From Medicago truncatula (Eukaryota; Streptophyta; Magnoliopsida; Fabales; Fabaceae): a DNA stretch of 64,000 nucleotides. The notes beneath the pieces were generated by a model that ran no database searches, was not told the DNA's origin, and saw only the letters and a program-made list of their open reading frames with translations. The translations under genes were made by a program, and so were the position numbers. Position 1 is the first letter of the stretch. Every line of letters starts with the position of its first letter. The stretch covers positions 8,393,501-8,457,500 of the forward strand of contig NC_053042.1 in the NCBI RefSeq assembly GCF_003473485.1, given 5' to 3'. This document shows positions 11,979 to 23,575 of the stretch, piece by piece.

Positions 11979-12129
11979 ATACCCTCCGGTCACTATTATA
12001 AGCAAAAATCTACATTTTAGATTCATTCATTTAATGATGCACATGATCTTTATTATAGACCACATACATCATTAAATAAATGAACCTAAAATGTAATCTT
12101 TTACTTATATTAATGATCGGAGGGTGTAT
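11979..12129. mobile_element. Stowaway-type MITE (same family as 25440-25590)
   Basis: The left arm is taccctccggtcactattat and the right arm its near complement, ending taatgatcggagggtgta. TA-type flanks are present. It is about 150 bp, and most of it folds back on itself. A related, better preserved copy lies at 25440-25590. Confidence 0.8.
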
Positions 12130-12972
12130 TATGTTTAGTTGTATTTTAAAAATAATTATTTGTATGTATTTGGTATAAAGAAATGTTTAACAATATTGCA
12201 TAAAAAATAAATATTTGAATTGCAATAATCCAACAAAAACACTACAGTTAACAAAAACATTGGAGTCAGACACATTGCTTTTAAGCAGCACCTCAAAGTG
12301 GCTCAATCGTAACTCCCGACCAACTATTTTCAGCAAAGTGAGCAATTTTAACGTTCTTAAAAACAATTTTTCGCCGATAAGCACCAATACCCAAGATTTA
12401 CAATCTAGAAAATGTCAAACTACAACCTAGGATTTAGTCAACAGAAAACGAAAATTGAAAATTCAACAATCCTTTCTTAAAAAGAAAACAATTACTGCAC
12501 AAAATAAAATGTAGAGTAGAACGTACACATAAAAAAACCATCAATCATATGCCATACAACACTCCATTCAACGAGAACAAAATTTCCAATACAACATCAA
12601 AAATTCAATTCATCCACCAAAAAAGTGTAGCACATTCCACCACAAACCATCTAAAAATAAGAGAAAAAATCCACAATAAATATAAACCTATACAAACCAA
12701 TGATCACATTAGATCCGACTCAGTCAAAACTCAAGCTTATGTCTAAATTCCCATTGAACTTTTTTTTAATCTCTAACCGTTCGTAATAATTGAGAATTCT
12801 TATTTGTTTGCACTACTTAATTTAAAATTGTTGTCAAAATCGAGTGACCGTTACAGCCTCTACTCCCTTCCCCACCAAAGAAAAGAATAAAAAAGATGGA
12901 CCATATCACTAAAATAAATTCTCAGCAGATGAAGCCAATAGCTCATGTAAGCTAGATAGTGCCAGTAGAGTT
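12130..12972. other. Downstream region of the LARP gene
   Basis: No protein family is recognised in the small + frames at 12215-12430 and 12549-12746. The right part (about 12780-12972) probably contains the 3' untranslated region of the minus-strand LARP gene. Confidence 0.4.
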
Positions 12973-14391
12973 TTAATTGATGTTACCGGCAACATCACTA
13001 CCATTTGAGAGTTGAGATTGTCGGGAAGACTCGCCTTCATCTTTAGTTGTTTTGTCCAGAGTAATAGTTTGAAAATCAGCAGTGAAGCTATTGTCCCTTG
13101 ATTCAATGGGTGAAACCGAACCAGCGTCAGCCTGGACTTGAGCAGAGGTCAACCGGTCTATCCAATTACGCCTCCTCAACTTGTCACCCTGCAACAAAGT
13201 TAACATAGAGAAATAAGCAGATATATGATAGAGACAGTGAATTGTAGCGATATACGTACAGAAAATGTGCTAAGTGCATAACATGAAAGTGACACAAAAT
13301 GTATTGAAAACTTACCTGGACATCCACAACATTTGAATTTCTCATCGAATCAAGTATCAATTGAATGTTGCTTGTCAAATTTTTAACCTTCAAAAAGATA
13401 TTCCATAAAACAAAAACAAAGCTCAGTGTGCTGCTACTGCTAAGTATTTTAAAAAATGAACATGTCAGGCATAAAAACTTACTTCCACATTACAAAATCA
13501 AATCAGTATGAAATAGTCACTAATAACTTCATAACCTATACTCCTACGGTATCCTCTAACACCTCTTGTCAAATTTTTAACATTCAAAAAGATATTCCAT
13601 AAAACAAAAGCAAAACTCAATGTGCTGCTACTGCTATGTATTTTGAAAAATGAACACATGTCAAACATAAAAACTTGATTTCCACATTACAAAATCAAAT
13701 CAGGATGAAATGCTCACTAAGAACTTCATAACCTATACTCCTATAGTATATCCTCTAACACCTCTTGTAACACAATTAGAAGCAGTGCTTTAGAGATTCA
13801 TATTGATTTCAGAGCATGATAACTCAGGTGTGAGGAAAGTTTTGTTAAAGAACGGCTTTTCAAAAGGACAAAATTCAATTTATTTTTCTATTCAAATTGC
13901 TGCACATCCATGCATACATAAGAACACTAACACATTTCATTTCAATCAAAAAGAAAATGTTGTCTTCACCCTCCAATTGTCATGCATTAATCCAGGATTG
14001 TCATCTATCCATCGAAAGTGTTGGACAATTTACATGTCTGTAATGACATTCAGTAACAAGTCTTTCTACTATGATCTCTCGCTCTGTTGTCAAAGCGGAA
14101 ACGCGGTGCAGCACGGCCACCCCAAAAATTGACGCGCCGCGGTATGCGGGCGCTATTACATGACGCGGACACTAATGTATTTAATACTAAAATACTATAA
14201 TGTTGAAAAAGAAATACTAAAACAACTTAAATATTACTCAATTCATGAAGTATTTCTATAATTTAAAAAATAACAGTCACAAGCCTTAAGCAAAACATAA
14301 AACATACTTGAATTAATTCATATAATTCATACTACATAAGTAAGTTTTTTTTTTGAAGGAACTACATAAGTAAGTTACAATTTGTATTTAG

Positions 14392-14425
<34 letters not shown>

Positions 14426-17400
14426 AATACTCATTAACTAATACAAATTATATACAATTAGTTTATATTACTATTCAATTATTGGTCTATTATTACTAAA
14501 TAATGTTAATTTTTATCTAATTATGTTACTATTTTGTTTTATGTAAAAAGAATCTACCATTGATTTTTTCTAGGATAAAAGGTATAAGAAAAAATGTTCA
14601 CAGTATTTATGTCCTTATTTTCCTTTTCTTGGTTAACCAGTTTTTAGATTGAAAAAAATAAAAGGTAAAAAATAGGTTAGGAAATGAAAGTCACGTGTTT
14701 TAGTTTAAGGCCATTTTCTGTTTTAAGTCTATTGAGATTGGGCCAGCCCATATACTTTTATTCACCAATATCTTAACCCGATTCATTTATGAAAGGTTTT
14801 CAAGGTTAGGTCAGATGTAATATAGTGCCGCCGCAAGCTTAAACAACCAGATCTGCAGAATCAGTCTTCTTTCCCAGATTTCTCCTCCTTCTTTCATCAT
14901 TTTTCTTTCATTTCTTCTCATTCTTCTTTCATTTCGACCTCAGATCCAGCTGTTCCGAGCTCAGATCCAGCTGTTCCGACTTTTGATATTACAATTTTGA
15001 CCCTGAAAAGTGGTTTTAAGTGAAATTGGCCGCCTTGACCCGCTTTTGGTCCGCCCCGCTCCACCGGATAGCGGCCGCGAAACCCGCTTTCTCCAAACGT
15101 GCTGCGCGGTGGCGTTGTAATGTGGCAGTCCATTTTTGGCCGCTCCGCGCCGCGATAGCGCCAGCAGCGGCCGCGTTTGACAACATAGATCACTCGTTAA
15201 AAGGAGTGAAAAAATATAATCAAGTACATGGGAGAAGTAACAATAAACAGTATTAATTGGGGCGTAAGTGATAAAGAATTCATTCACAATATTCAAAGTT
15301 ACGAAAGAGGAGGAGAAACAAAACATTAGCCAGGTGATTTCATTGAAGTTCCATTTTCATCACAAAGCTTATCATAAATTTATAAAAAAATCCTTCATGA
15401 AAATAGATGTTAAGGTTCTCCTTAATAAATGTTCTTATCTAATCTAATAACAGTTCCTTGAAGAAACCAGGCAAAATGTTTTATAAATAGTGTCAATTTG
15501 AAAAAATTTCAACTAAAATCAAATAGCGGCTGAAGTGGCCGCTATCCGCTCCGCTATGCCCGCTATAGCAGCTGAAGTAGCCACTATCTCATTCTGCACC
15601 GCCACGACGATTAGCGTAGCGGTTCGTCGCCGCTACGGTACGCTAAGTGTGGCCGCTATTGACTACTATGGTTTCTTCCCTCATCAATCCCCCCAACCAC
15701 GCGGAGCACTTAACCGTATGTTAGGTTAGTGAACCGCCGATATTCAATACCAGGAAAACCCACTGATTTCCGTTAGTTAATAATATAGTCAGTAAACAAT
15801 TTAAAATAGAATCCTATAACAATTTTGATGAACATATAGAAAGGAAGAAGTGGTCAAGCTATAAAATATCACATCTAAATTTCACTCGCTGAAGTCTATT
15901 GGTAACCATTAAGAAATTTTTTAATTATTTGATGGACGTTATCTTATTTATCTCCTGATTGTACCATTACACCCTAAAAAGTAGCTTTCCTATGTTTTTC
16001 TTTATGATACTGTAAACTAATATCTAAATCCTGAACTCTTTAAAGTTATTGTTGTGTGTGTCCTTTCTTTTTCTTGAAAAACAAATCAGAATGCTGGCAA
16101 AATTGATGGTGTGTGTGGTTATATTGCAAGAAAAATGCTAGGTCATTTAAAAGAAGGAAAACAAAACATAACTCCATGTGTATAAGGTACAGCAACAACA
16201 ATCAAGCCTTATCCCACTAAGTGGGATCAGATACATTGATCAAACGTCATAATGTTCCATCAAATACTATATTTCTATCCAACTCATTAATCTCTAGATC
16301 TTTATTAATTGTTTCTCTTATAGTTTTTCTAGGTCTTCCTCTATCTCTAGTGATTTGTCCTTACTACCAAATCCACAGGTCTTCTCTCTACATGCCCAGT
16401 CCACCTAAGCCTAGTTTCCACCATCTTTTCTACTAAAGGTGTTACCCCAACACTCTAATGTATAAGGTAAAATCCATCTAATCAATAAAACTACATATAG
16501 ATAGTAAGCTTCAGATTAGCTTTGTAAGTATGAATTCATCATTGCTAAAAATCAATATGAATAAAGATTTGTCAATAAATGACCAGTGCAAGTCTCTTTC
16601 AAAAAAAAAAAAAAAACTTTGACCAGTGCAAGTCAAAGATAAACTAAAAACAACCATTAAGTATAACATATTCAAAGGCTCTGCAGAAAATATTAGTGAT
16701 TAATCAAAGTAAATTTAACTTACTCGAGGGAAGTTTGCTATCAAGGTAATTGGAACCCAACCCTCTTCATCCATATTGGACTTTAAAAACTCATCATTCG
16801 CTAAATTAATATCACTGTCAAAAATAAATCAGCAATGAATGGAGAATCCAATTGTCAAGCATTATTGATAAACAAAAAGAACAGAAACATATTAAAACTA
16901 CCTAAAGTAATAATCAATCTGGTTGACTATCACATTGGACAAAGAAGATTCTGCAGCAGGAAAGAATGTTGCAGGAGAAGGCATGTGGGGAAAGACTGGC
17001 ATACCCCTAAAGGGATCCAACGGTACTGTTGGAAAGTAATAAAAGTCTACAATGACAGAATGAGGATTAGTAATATTAAATTTCGTAAAAACACAATTGA
17101 TGAATAAGAGACACATACTAACCAGGATAAGCAACAGGGGCTGGGAAGGGTCCAATGGTTTGAGGACCCAAAAATGCAGCAGTACTAGGTGGTGGGGGCC
17201 TCAATATTCCTCTGGGAGGCATCCTTGGTTGGGGTGCGTGAGCATCTCTAGTGTTCGCGTAATTTCCACGATCGTGTTCACGCCTGCTACTATAACTATT
17301 CTGATGATAGGAACCATCTCCTCGTGGATGGGACCCAAAATGACCCCTGCGAGAGGAACCCCCTACAAATGGTCTTGCATCCCAGTTATTGTTCCGGTGA

Positions 17401-19118
17401 TGATCTCTTGGAGAAGAGTCAGGGATGCTTGGCAACATATTCGGGTAGCTAACTGCTGGAGGGAGCTGATATACAGGATAGGGAGGCAGTGGTGGAGGAG
17501 TAGGAGGGTTGGATAAGCTGCTCTGAGCAGGACAAGGCCCAATGTTACTGCCACTTATGCGCCTCATAGGTCTTGGTCTATTGGGCAAATTATTGTTTGC
17601 CATAGAACTAGATTTTGTGTTACTAGTACTACCTTGTCTCTGAGGGGAGTGTGAAATTATAGGCCCCTACAAAACAATAGAAAGGTCATGCAAGCATATA
17701 AGACTCACCATTTACCGCACTAAAGTTTATATAAAATCCTTCTTGGCAAAGACATACCCTGTTTGACAATAGCATAGCATAATGCTGGATATAAACCCAT
17801 AAACAGAAATAGTGTTTTGTCATCATCAACTAGGGTTCAAGTAATATTGTTAAATAGCGGCACTATAGCCCTATAGCATAGCAGAATTTGAACAAACCAC
17901 TATTTTTCCACAATAAGCTATTTAGTACAAAATACCGTCATAGAGCAGCTAGAGTGCATAGCGGAATATTAACAAACTGCTATTTTCTGTGATCCGCGAT
18001 TAACAACACTGGGTTCAGCATAAGTGTTATGCATAACAAATCATACATAGACAGAATTATAAAATATTATCATATCTCTCAGATCCACGTTTATAATGTT
18101 CAATCATATCAATACACCTCTATATGCTGCCATATATAGGATTCTCAGTATACCGAATTCAACACAAACAACATTTACATCAACAAGAATTATATTCCTG
18201 GACTTAGCAACACAACAGAGAGGATTCCTCTTACAATCACTTTATAACTCAAATGAAAAAATAAAAAACAATAAAGTAAACAAAGATAATACAATAACAA
18301 CAAGCTTTAACCTACAAAGTGGAGTCAGTTATATTAATCAAATTACTCTAACGAAACTACAATCAATTGAACTTTTTTTTTTAATTACTAGTTTCGAAGC
18401 GTATGTGTGTCATGTCGGTGTGTCTATCATTTCAATTCATAAACCATATTTTGATCCAATTCATTAATCTCTAGAAAGTAAACAGAGAACATACCTGAAA
18501 AAAAAAATCATTTTAAGAAAATTAGGGAAAGTAATAGAACAAAACCTGAGAAGTGGAAGGTGATCCATCAACAGCAGCAGGAGGAGCAATCTTCGAAGAA
18601 GAGGATTCGGGTGGCAATTTACCAGGAATTTTGGCGGATTCAGACAAAGCAGGCCATGATTCAGCACCCATGACAGGACCAATTTCAACAGCGACGCCGT
18701 TCAAAGGTTGTTTGTTCCATGCAGGTTTCTTAGAACCACCTGCATTGCCACCATCACCACCATCAGAAGCTATCGTATTCGAATTCTTCTCCATCGGAGC
18801 CGGAAGCGGAGAAGATACCACTACCGCCTTTGGAGAAGAAGATACCACTGCAGCCTTTGGAGAATCATCAGACGGTGGAGGTTGGTCGACCGTAGTGAGA
18901 GAGGAGGAGGAGGAAGACGATGATGACGGAAGTGATTGATGAATTCCGGTGGGTGATTGTGATTGTGATTCTGTATCCCAGCCGGAGCCGCCGCGTACGA
19001 CTTGAGCCCACGGTGAAGGAAGGTTTTTCCGAATGAAATTAGGGTTGTTAGTTTCAGCAGAAGGCGGCGCCGGTGACGGAACACTCGTCGGAGAGTGATT
19101 ATTTTGAGTGGTAACCAT
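12973..19118 (-). CDS. La-related protein, LARP1 type (LARP1B/C-like)
   Basis: RNA-binding protein of the La superfamily; plant LARP1 proteins act in cytoplasmic mRNA stability and translation. Exons in coding order are 19118-18546, 17666-17123, 17046-16902, 16814-16724, 13387-13316 and 13188-12973, with GT-AG introns. They give 546 aa. The start is MVTTQNN at 19118; an upstream in-frame ATG at 19154 would add 12 residues. Residues 1-190 are Ser/Pro-rich and low complexity. Residues 190-370 are Arg/Gly/Pro-rich and disordered. The La motif lies at about 404-480 (NQIDYYFSDINLANDEFLK, then MDEEGWVPI). The C-terminus is short and lacks the DM15 repeats of LARP1A, which fits the B/C type. Intron 4 is 3.3 kb and full of repeats. 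Confidence 0.92.
13371..13763 (-). repeat. Tandem duplication (two units of about 195 bp) over a LARP splice acceptor
   Basis: Units 13371-13563 and 13564-13763 are about 90% alike by eye; each starts cttgtcaaatttttaac and ends near cctctaacacct. Unit 1 contains the first 17 bases of LARP exon 5 and its functional acceptor. In unit 2 the acceptor AG has been lost (aaccttc became aacattc on the + strand), so only the original site can be used. Confidence 0.8.
14095..15185. mobile_element. MULE-like element with GC-rich ends, possibly carrying host DNA
   Basis: The ends tgttgtcaaagcgg and ccgcgtttgacaaca are inverted copies. Both lead into GC-rich subterminal DNA (gcgg/ccgc phrases) that contrasts with the AT-rich interior. 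About 1.09 kb lies within LARP intron 4. No transposase is seen. About 14690-15000 looks like a plant promoter and pyrimidine-rich leader: G-box cacgtg at about 14693, gggccagccca at about 14739, then CT-rich DNA and a 21-bp tandem duplication at 14937-14980. Acquisition of host DNA is an inference. Confidence 0.55.
14395..14421. repeat. (TA)n microsatellite
   Basis: An uninterrupted alternating AT tract of about 27 bp inside the MULE-like element. Confidence 0.9.
15521..15664. mobile_element. GC-rich 'tagcggc' MITE
   Basis: The segment begins aaatagcggc and ends gccgctattga, in inverted orientation. Internal gccgctat/atagcggc repeats make it strongly self-complementary. It resembles 17848-18008 and the ends of 14095-15185. 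Probably a non-autonomous MULE relative, inside LARP intron 4. Confidence 0.55.
16200..16440 (-). pseudogene. RTE-type LINE fragment, reverse transcriptase C-terminus
   Basis: Minus-strand translation resembles the conserved end of plant RTE LINE ORFs: Lys-Met-Val-Glu-...-Leu-Arg-Trp, then a Gly-Arg-rich tract, then Leu-Ile-...-Asp-Pro-Thr. The + strand phrase ccttatcccactaagtggg marks the usual 3' end. The frame is broken and everything upstream is missing, as is typical for the 5'-truncated copies common in legume introns. Confidence 0.65.
17848..18008. mobile_element. 'tgttaaatagcgg' MITE in LARP intron 1
   Basis: The ends tgttaaatagcgg and ccgcgattaacaaca are inverted copies. The 161-bp interior repeats gcatagcgga/atagcagaa phrases. 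Non-coding. Such ends are those of a high-copy legume MULE-type MITE; the family assignment is from memory. Confidence 0.7.
18308..18475 (-). pseudogene. Second, older RTE LINE scrap
   Basis: The phrases acaaagtggagtcagttatat and ccaattcattaatctctag align with the 3' part of the fragment at 16200-16440, but with more changes and an internal insertion. No coding value is left. Confidence 0.45.
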
Positions 19119-19257
19119 TGATTGATAATTAGGGTTTTGAACCAAAAACACCAAAAAAAAATGATGAAATTGATTAGTATAGGATCAAAAACACGAATGA
19201 ATAAATAAAAAAATTGAGACAAAAAAGAATGATAAATTATGAGAATTTGGGTTATTC

Positions 19258-19300
19258 TCTCTAACTAGAACTAGAATTAATGTGAATATTCTAGTTAGAG
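19258..19300. repeat. Inverted repeat upstream of LARP
   Basis: tctctaactagaa and ttctagttagaga are perfect inverted copies around an AT-rich spacer, 140-180 bp upstream of the LARP start codon. It could fold in the leader or be a regulatory palindrome; no function is known. Confidence 0.6.
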
Positions 19301-19335
19301 ATGAAACCCTTTCTCTAAACAAAAATTTTCCGACC

Positions 19336-19378
19336 TCTCTCTCTCCTCTCTCACACTCTCCCTCTCTCTCTCTCGCCG
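19336..19378. repeat. CT-rich tract upstream of LARP
   Basis: Mostly tc/ct repeats on the + strand, hence GA-rich on the LARP sense strand. Such GA/CT tracts are frequent in plant promoters and leaders. Confidence 0.7.
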
Positions 19379-19612
19379 CTGTTGTTTCTTCTCGTCTTTT
19401 ACCACTCTACCACATAAACCTACTTTGTTACTCTTTTCTCATTTATCTATTTATTTATTTCATTTTTTAATTGATTAGAAAATGCAAATAAATGTTTTCA
19501 TTTCTTTTATTATTTTTTCTGGAAAAATGTTTTTTCGTTTATTATTAATTTAGGATTTATTTGAGTAAAACTAATTTAGGAATTTATTTCAGTATCAGTC
19601 TAGTTTTTTTTT

Positions 19613-19796
19613 GAGTAATGATACATAAATACCATTTATTCTCATACACCTTTGTACACTCCATGCATTAGGAAGAGAAAAAGAGGAGAGAAAAGAGAAA
19701 GTGTGCTTGTGCAGGGTCCACGTGACTACGTGTCAGATTTTTGTGTGGGTGTCAAATGGTGTATTGCCACCTAAAGGTGACTATGTATCATTACTC
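19613..19796. mobile_element. MITE with 'gagtaatgatacat' ends
   Basis: gagtaatgatacataaatac at the left and ctatgtatcattactc at the right are inverted copies. The 184-bp interior is non-coding and includes cacgtgactacgtg. It is flanked by T runs that hide any target duplication. A decayed relative lies at 48005-48190. Confidence 0.75.
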
Positions 19797-20436
19797 TTTT
19801 TTTTTTCCTTTAGAAAGAAGTATCGGTCAAAGTTTGAAAAGTTTTGGTCAAAAGAAATGAGATTAGGCTAACAAAATAATTTCATTTAAGTAAATTGTTT
19901 TTGAGCTAAAAAAAAATCCACATGTGAAGCTTTCTGTTTGGTCAAAAGAATTTAGTTTTTTTCTTTTTATGTGGGAAGAACTTTGAGGTTGTGTTATAGA
20001 AAAAACTTGTTTAGTTGCATTAGATTAATTTTGATACATATGAAAAATTTGGTTAAATAACTTTTCGGTCCTTTCAAAATTTTCAATTTTTGCTTTTTAA
20101 TACTTTAAAAAAATTTCAATAAGTTTTAGTTCTCAAAATATTTTCATATTTAGTAAAAAAAAAAAATCAATTTTGAATTATTTTTTACAATCAGTTTTAG
20201 TGCATTAGAGAAATTTTTTTTAGAAAAATTTTAATTGCTTATAAAAAGGGATGAATAGAATATGAATTTCTAAGTTATTAGCATTTAAAAATTCATATTT
20301 ATTTTGTATTCTCTTAAAAAAAAAATATGCGAGAGACTGATTTATTATAACCATTTTATAAAAATTTATTCAAAAATATGAATCGTATATATAAGTTGAC
20401 TTAATATGAATCGATGAAAAATCTTGTCAAAAAAAA
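19797..20436. other. AT-rich intergenic DNA
   Basis: Nothing recognisable except an 18-bp direct duplication (atgaatcgatgaaaaatc) at about 20406 and 20439. It abuts the left edge of the copia fossil. Confidence 0.5.
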
Positions 20437-21143
20437 AAATGAATCGATGAAAAATCACACAAGTAAATACTTGATGCGTGGAGTAAGTAATAATCAAGCA
20501 ACCAAACAAAGTATATGAAAGTTATAAACATAAGCAAAAGTAGAAAACAGCGATAGAAAGAAAGAGAGAACACACGAAATTTGTTTCCCTTGTTCGGTCC
20601 AAAACTGACCTAGTCTAGGGGAAAGAGCATCCCTCCGTTCCACTATAATAATGAGTAACTTTACAAAAGAGATATCAATGGGTTACAAGAATAAGTCTCC
20701 CGCCTAATTCTACTCAAAGTCTCAATCTCTTCCCGTGATCAAGAGACTCAATCATAATAGTGTTTCCTAAGGTGAATCAACCCTAACCTTGGTGTTTGTT
20801 GCCAAGAGCAATCTCTATACAAACCCTAGTTTTCTTGTTGACTTCTAAACCCTTGTTTCAACCCCCTCTATCTCAAGGTTTACATCTGATACAAGGTCTA
20901 TTTTATAGTAAAAGTACCCCTCATAAAATTGGAACAAATCTGACCCATAAAAATACGTTTTATTTTTATGTTGTTACGACAATTTGGGCGTCGATTTTGA
21001 CCATCCGGGCCTCGAAAAATGTCAAATAAAAAGTCTTCAAAAACATTCCAAATTCGGGCCCCGGACAACATCATTCGGGCCCCGATTTTGACTTTCCAGC
21101 AAATTTCAATTTCTCAGATTTTGAGTCACTTTCACAATAATCT
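20437..21143 (-). repeat. Copia fossil, 3' LTR
   Basis: Shares about 540 bp with 22216-22772 in direct orientation and has an extra outer (U3-side) part. Placed at the 3' end because the gag remnant reads toward it. Confidence 0.7.
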
Positions 21144-22215
21144 CCACCTTGACTCTAAATTAGTGATGATGCCAATTTAACATCAACCACCATGCTGCTC
21201 TTTCCCTTGCTTCCCACTACACCAAGTAGCTCCACAAGTTTACACCAAACCTCTTCAACCATCGGAATGCCTTCCGCCCATTTGAAGATTCTTGCATCCA
21301 CCGCCTCTCCAAGCTGACGTTTAGTGTTTAACGTCACTCTACCAGACATCACTCCCAAGGTGAGAAACATCACCTTCTTCATCCTCCAAACAACACACCA
21401 CAAAAGCACCCGCGTCCTCATAACCCTCAGAAACAATTTGTGCGGAGTTACCAATTAATCTCCGGACAATCCTTGATGAAGTGATCCATCTTGTTACAAT
21501 TAAAGCATTTAAACTTTGACTTGTTACCACTCTTTCTCTGGTTACCTCTACCTCCACCATTTCCTTTTGAAACACTTAGGCCTTCACTGTTTTCACCAAC
21601 TATCAAGTTCTTGGACTTGGTTAACTCCTTGGTTCTCAAAGCCGCTTGAACTTCTTCCAAGATAATAGTGCCTTATTTGCCATAGAGCATGATATCTTTG
21701 AACGATTCAAAAGATCTCGGTAGAGCACACAACAAGAGTATATCTTCATCCTCAAGATGCACCTCATTATTTTCCAAGTCATCAAAGATTTTGTTGAACT
21801 CCGTAAGTTGCTACATGATGGCCTTTGACTCCACCATCTTGAATGAGTAGAGTTGTTGCTTTAGGAATTGTCGATGTCCCAAAGACTTTGTCATATACAA
21901 AGACTCTAACTTTGACCACATCGACGCCACGGTTGGTTTCTTCGCTACTTCTTTCAAAACTTTATCCCTGAGGCATAAGACAATGACACTCATGGCCTTG
22001 TCTACCATCTCGGTCTTCTCCGTTCGTGACATGGTAACCGGTAATGCACCTTCACCCTTCAAAGCTTTCTCATATTTTTGCTGTATTAACATTGCTTCCA
22101 TCTTTACCTTCCATAACCCAAAATCGTTATCTCTAGTAAATTTCTCAATATTTCACTTCGAACCCATGATACTTGATTATCCTTTGATCATTGCCCCACG
22201 GTGGGCGTCAATTGT

Positions 22216-22772
22216 TGTGAATTCGATGAAAAATCACACCAATAAAAACTTGACGTGTGGAACAAGTAATAATCAAGCAACCAAACAAAGTGTATGGAAG
22301 TTATAAACACAAACAAAAGTAGAAAACAATTAGAGAAAGAAAGAGAGAACACACAAAATTTGTTTACCCAGTTCGGTCTAAAACTGACATAGTCTTGGGG
22401 AGAGAACAACCCTCTATTCCACTATAATGATGAGTAACTTAACAAAAGAGATACCAATGAGTTACAAGAATAAGTCACCCGCCTAATTCTACCTAAAGTC
22501 CTAATCTCTTCCCGTGACCATCAAACTCAATCCTAATAGTGTTTCCCAAGGTGAATAAACCCCAACCCTAGTGTTTGTTGCCAAGAGCAAACTCTATACA
22601 AACCTTAATTTTCTTGTTGACTTCTAAACCCTTGTTTCAGCCCTCTCTATCTCAAGGTTTGCATCTAATACAAGATCTATATTTATAATAAAATTATCCC
22701 TCATAAAATTGGAACAAATCTGACCCATAAAATTACGTTTTATTTTTATGTTGTTACGACAATTCGGGCAGT
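22216..22772 (-). repeat. Copia fossil, 5' LTR (incomplete)
   Basis: Direct copy of the 20437-21143 sequence that stops short at about 22772. The primer-binding-site region and gag follow on the minus strand. Confidence 0.7.
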
Positions 22773-23399
22773 GACGTGGAGTTCCATTTATGATCCTCTC
22801 ATTCTTTCTACTAAGACCAATTTGGACCAAGTGAAAATAATTTCCTCCTGCTATCAAGTCTTTTGTAAGAGTTAGGAACAAAGGTTAGCTTGGAGAAAAC
22901 CCCAAATATATTTTTCTATTAGTTTCACATGAATATCCGTACCGAAATAGTGAAGCTAGCCATTTTTAGAGAATATATATGAGGGTCTGCCTACATATGA
23001 TAGTCTGGGTAAGCAAGCACTTTCAACAACATCATGAATAAGATAAGATTTCTCTTCGAACAATTGGAAATCTAGAACCTACGCTATGCGATCTAATTTC
23101 CTTTCTCGAGCAATATGTGATGAAGATGGATGGCTGCTCTTTAGGCCTCATGGATTGTTCAAACTTGGAGGGTCTCACAACAATATGGGAGCCAAAAGAG
23201 CAACTACGGGTGGTGATGTTTGTAATCCAAAAGAATATCTTTGCTGCGACAGTATTATGTTGGCTATTTGTAAGCCCAGCATTCTGATTTGACAATTTCA
23301 AAATTTGTAGTGAACAGAAAAATTGTCATAAGCTAAAACATTTAGTCCTTGTTTGTTTAAGATTATAAAAATGACATTTAGTTGTTTTAGTTATGAGTT

Positions 23400-23575
23400 G
23401 TGTTATTTGAACATCCATATATGTGACAACTTTCGTGACAACCAAAATTTACAAAGGAAATAAGGTAGTGACACAAAAACCAAAGCAATAGAGAGAAAGT
23501 AAAAAGATCATGTGAGTATGAGAGAGAAAGTTGTCACAAAAGTTGTAAAAAATGGTTGTTCAAATATCATTTCTC
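23400..23575. mobile_element. MITE with 'ttatttgaacatcc' ends
   Basis: tgttatttgaacatccat at the left and atggttgttcaaatatca at the right are near-inverted copies. Inside, acaactttcgtgacaac pairs with gttgtcacaaaagttgt. About 175 bp, non-coding. The class is not certain. Confidence 0.65.

Larger units (their letters stand above)
20437..22772 (-). mobile_element. Ty1/copia-type LTR retrotransposon fossil, gag only, broken
   Basis: Minus-strand fossil of a copia-type element. One LTR-like copy is at about 20437-21143 and the other, incomplete at its outer end, at about 22216-22772. The internal region (about 21144-22215) holds only gag-like sequence of the UBN2 kind with a CCHC knuckle. No protease, integrase or reverse transcriptase is present, so it is non-autonomous and clearly broken, with several breaks. 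The two LTR copies differ at roughly 8-10% of sites by eye, which suggests an age of a few million years. Confidence 0.75.

Noticed and set aside
18553-18939. + strand frame of 128 aa opposite LARP exon 1
   Set aside because: Antisense shadow of the Ser/Pro-rich LARP N-terminus.
23032-23301. Minus-strand frame of 89 aa, with a mirrored + frame
   Set aside because: No recognised motif and no splice-compatible neighbours; noted only as a possible scrap.
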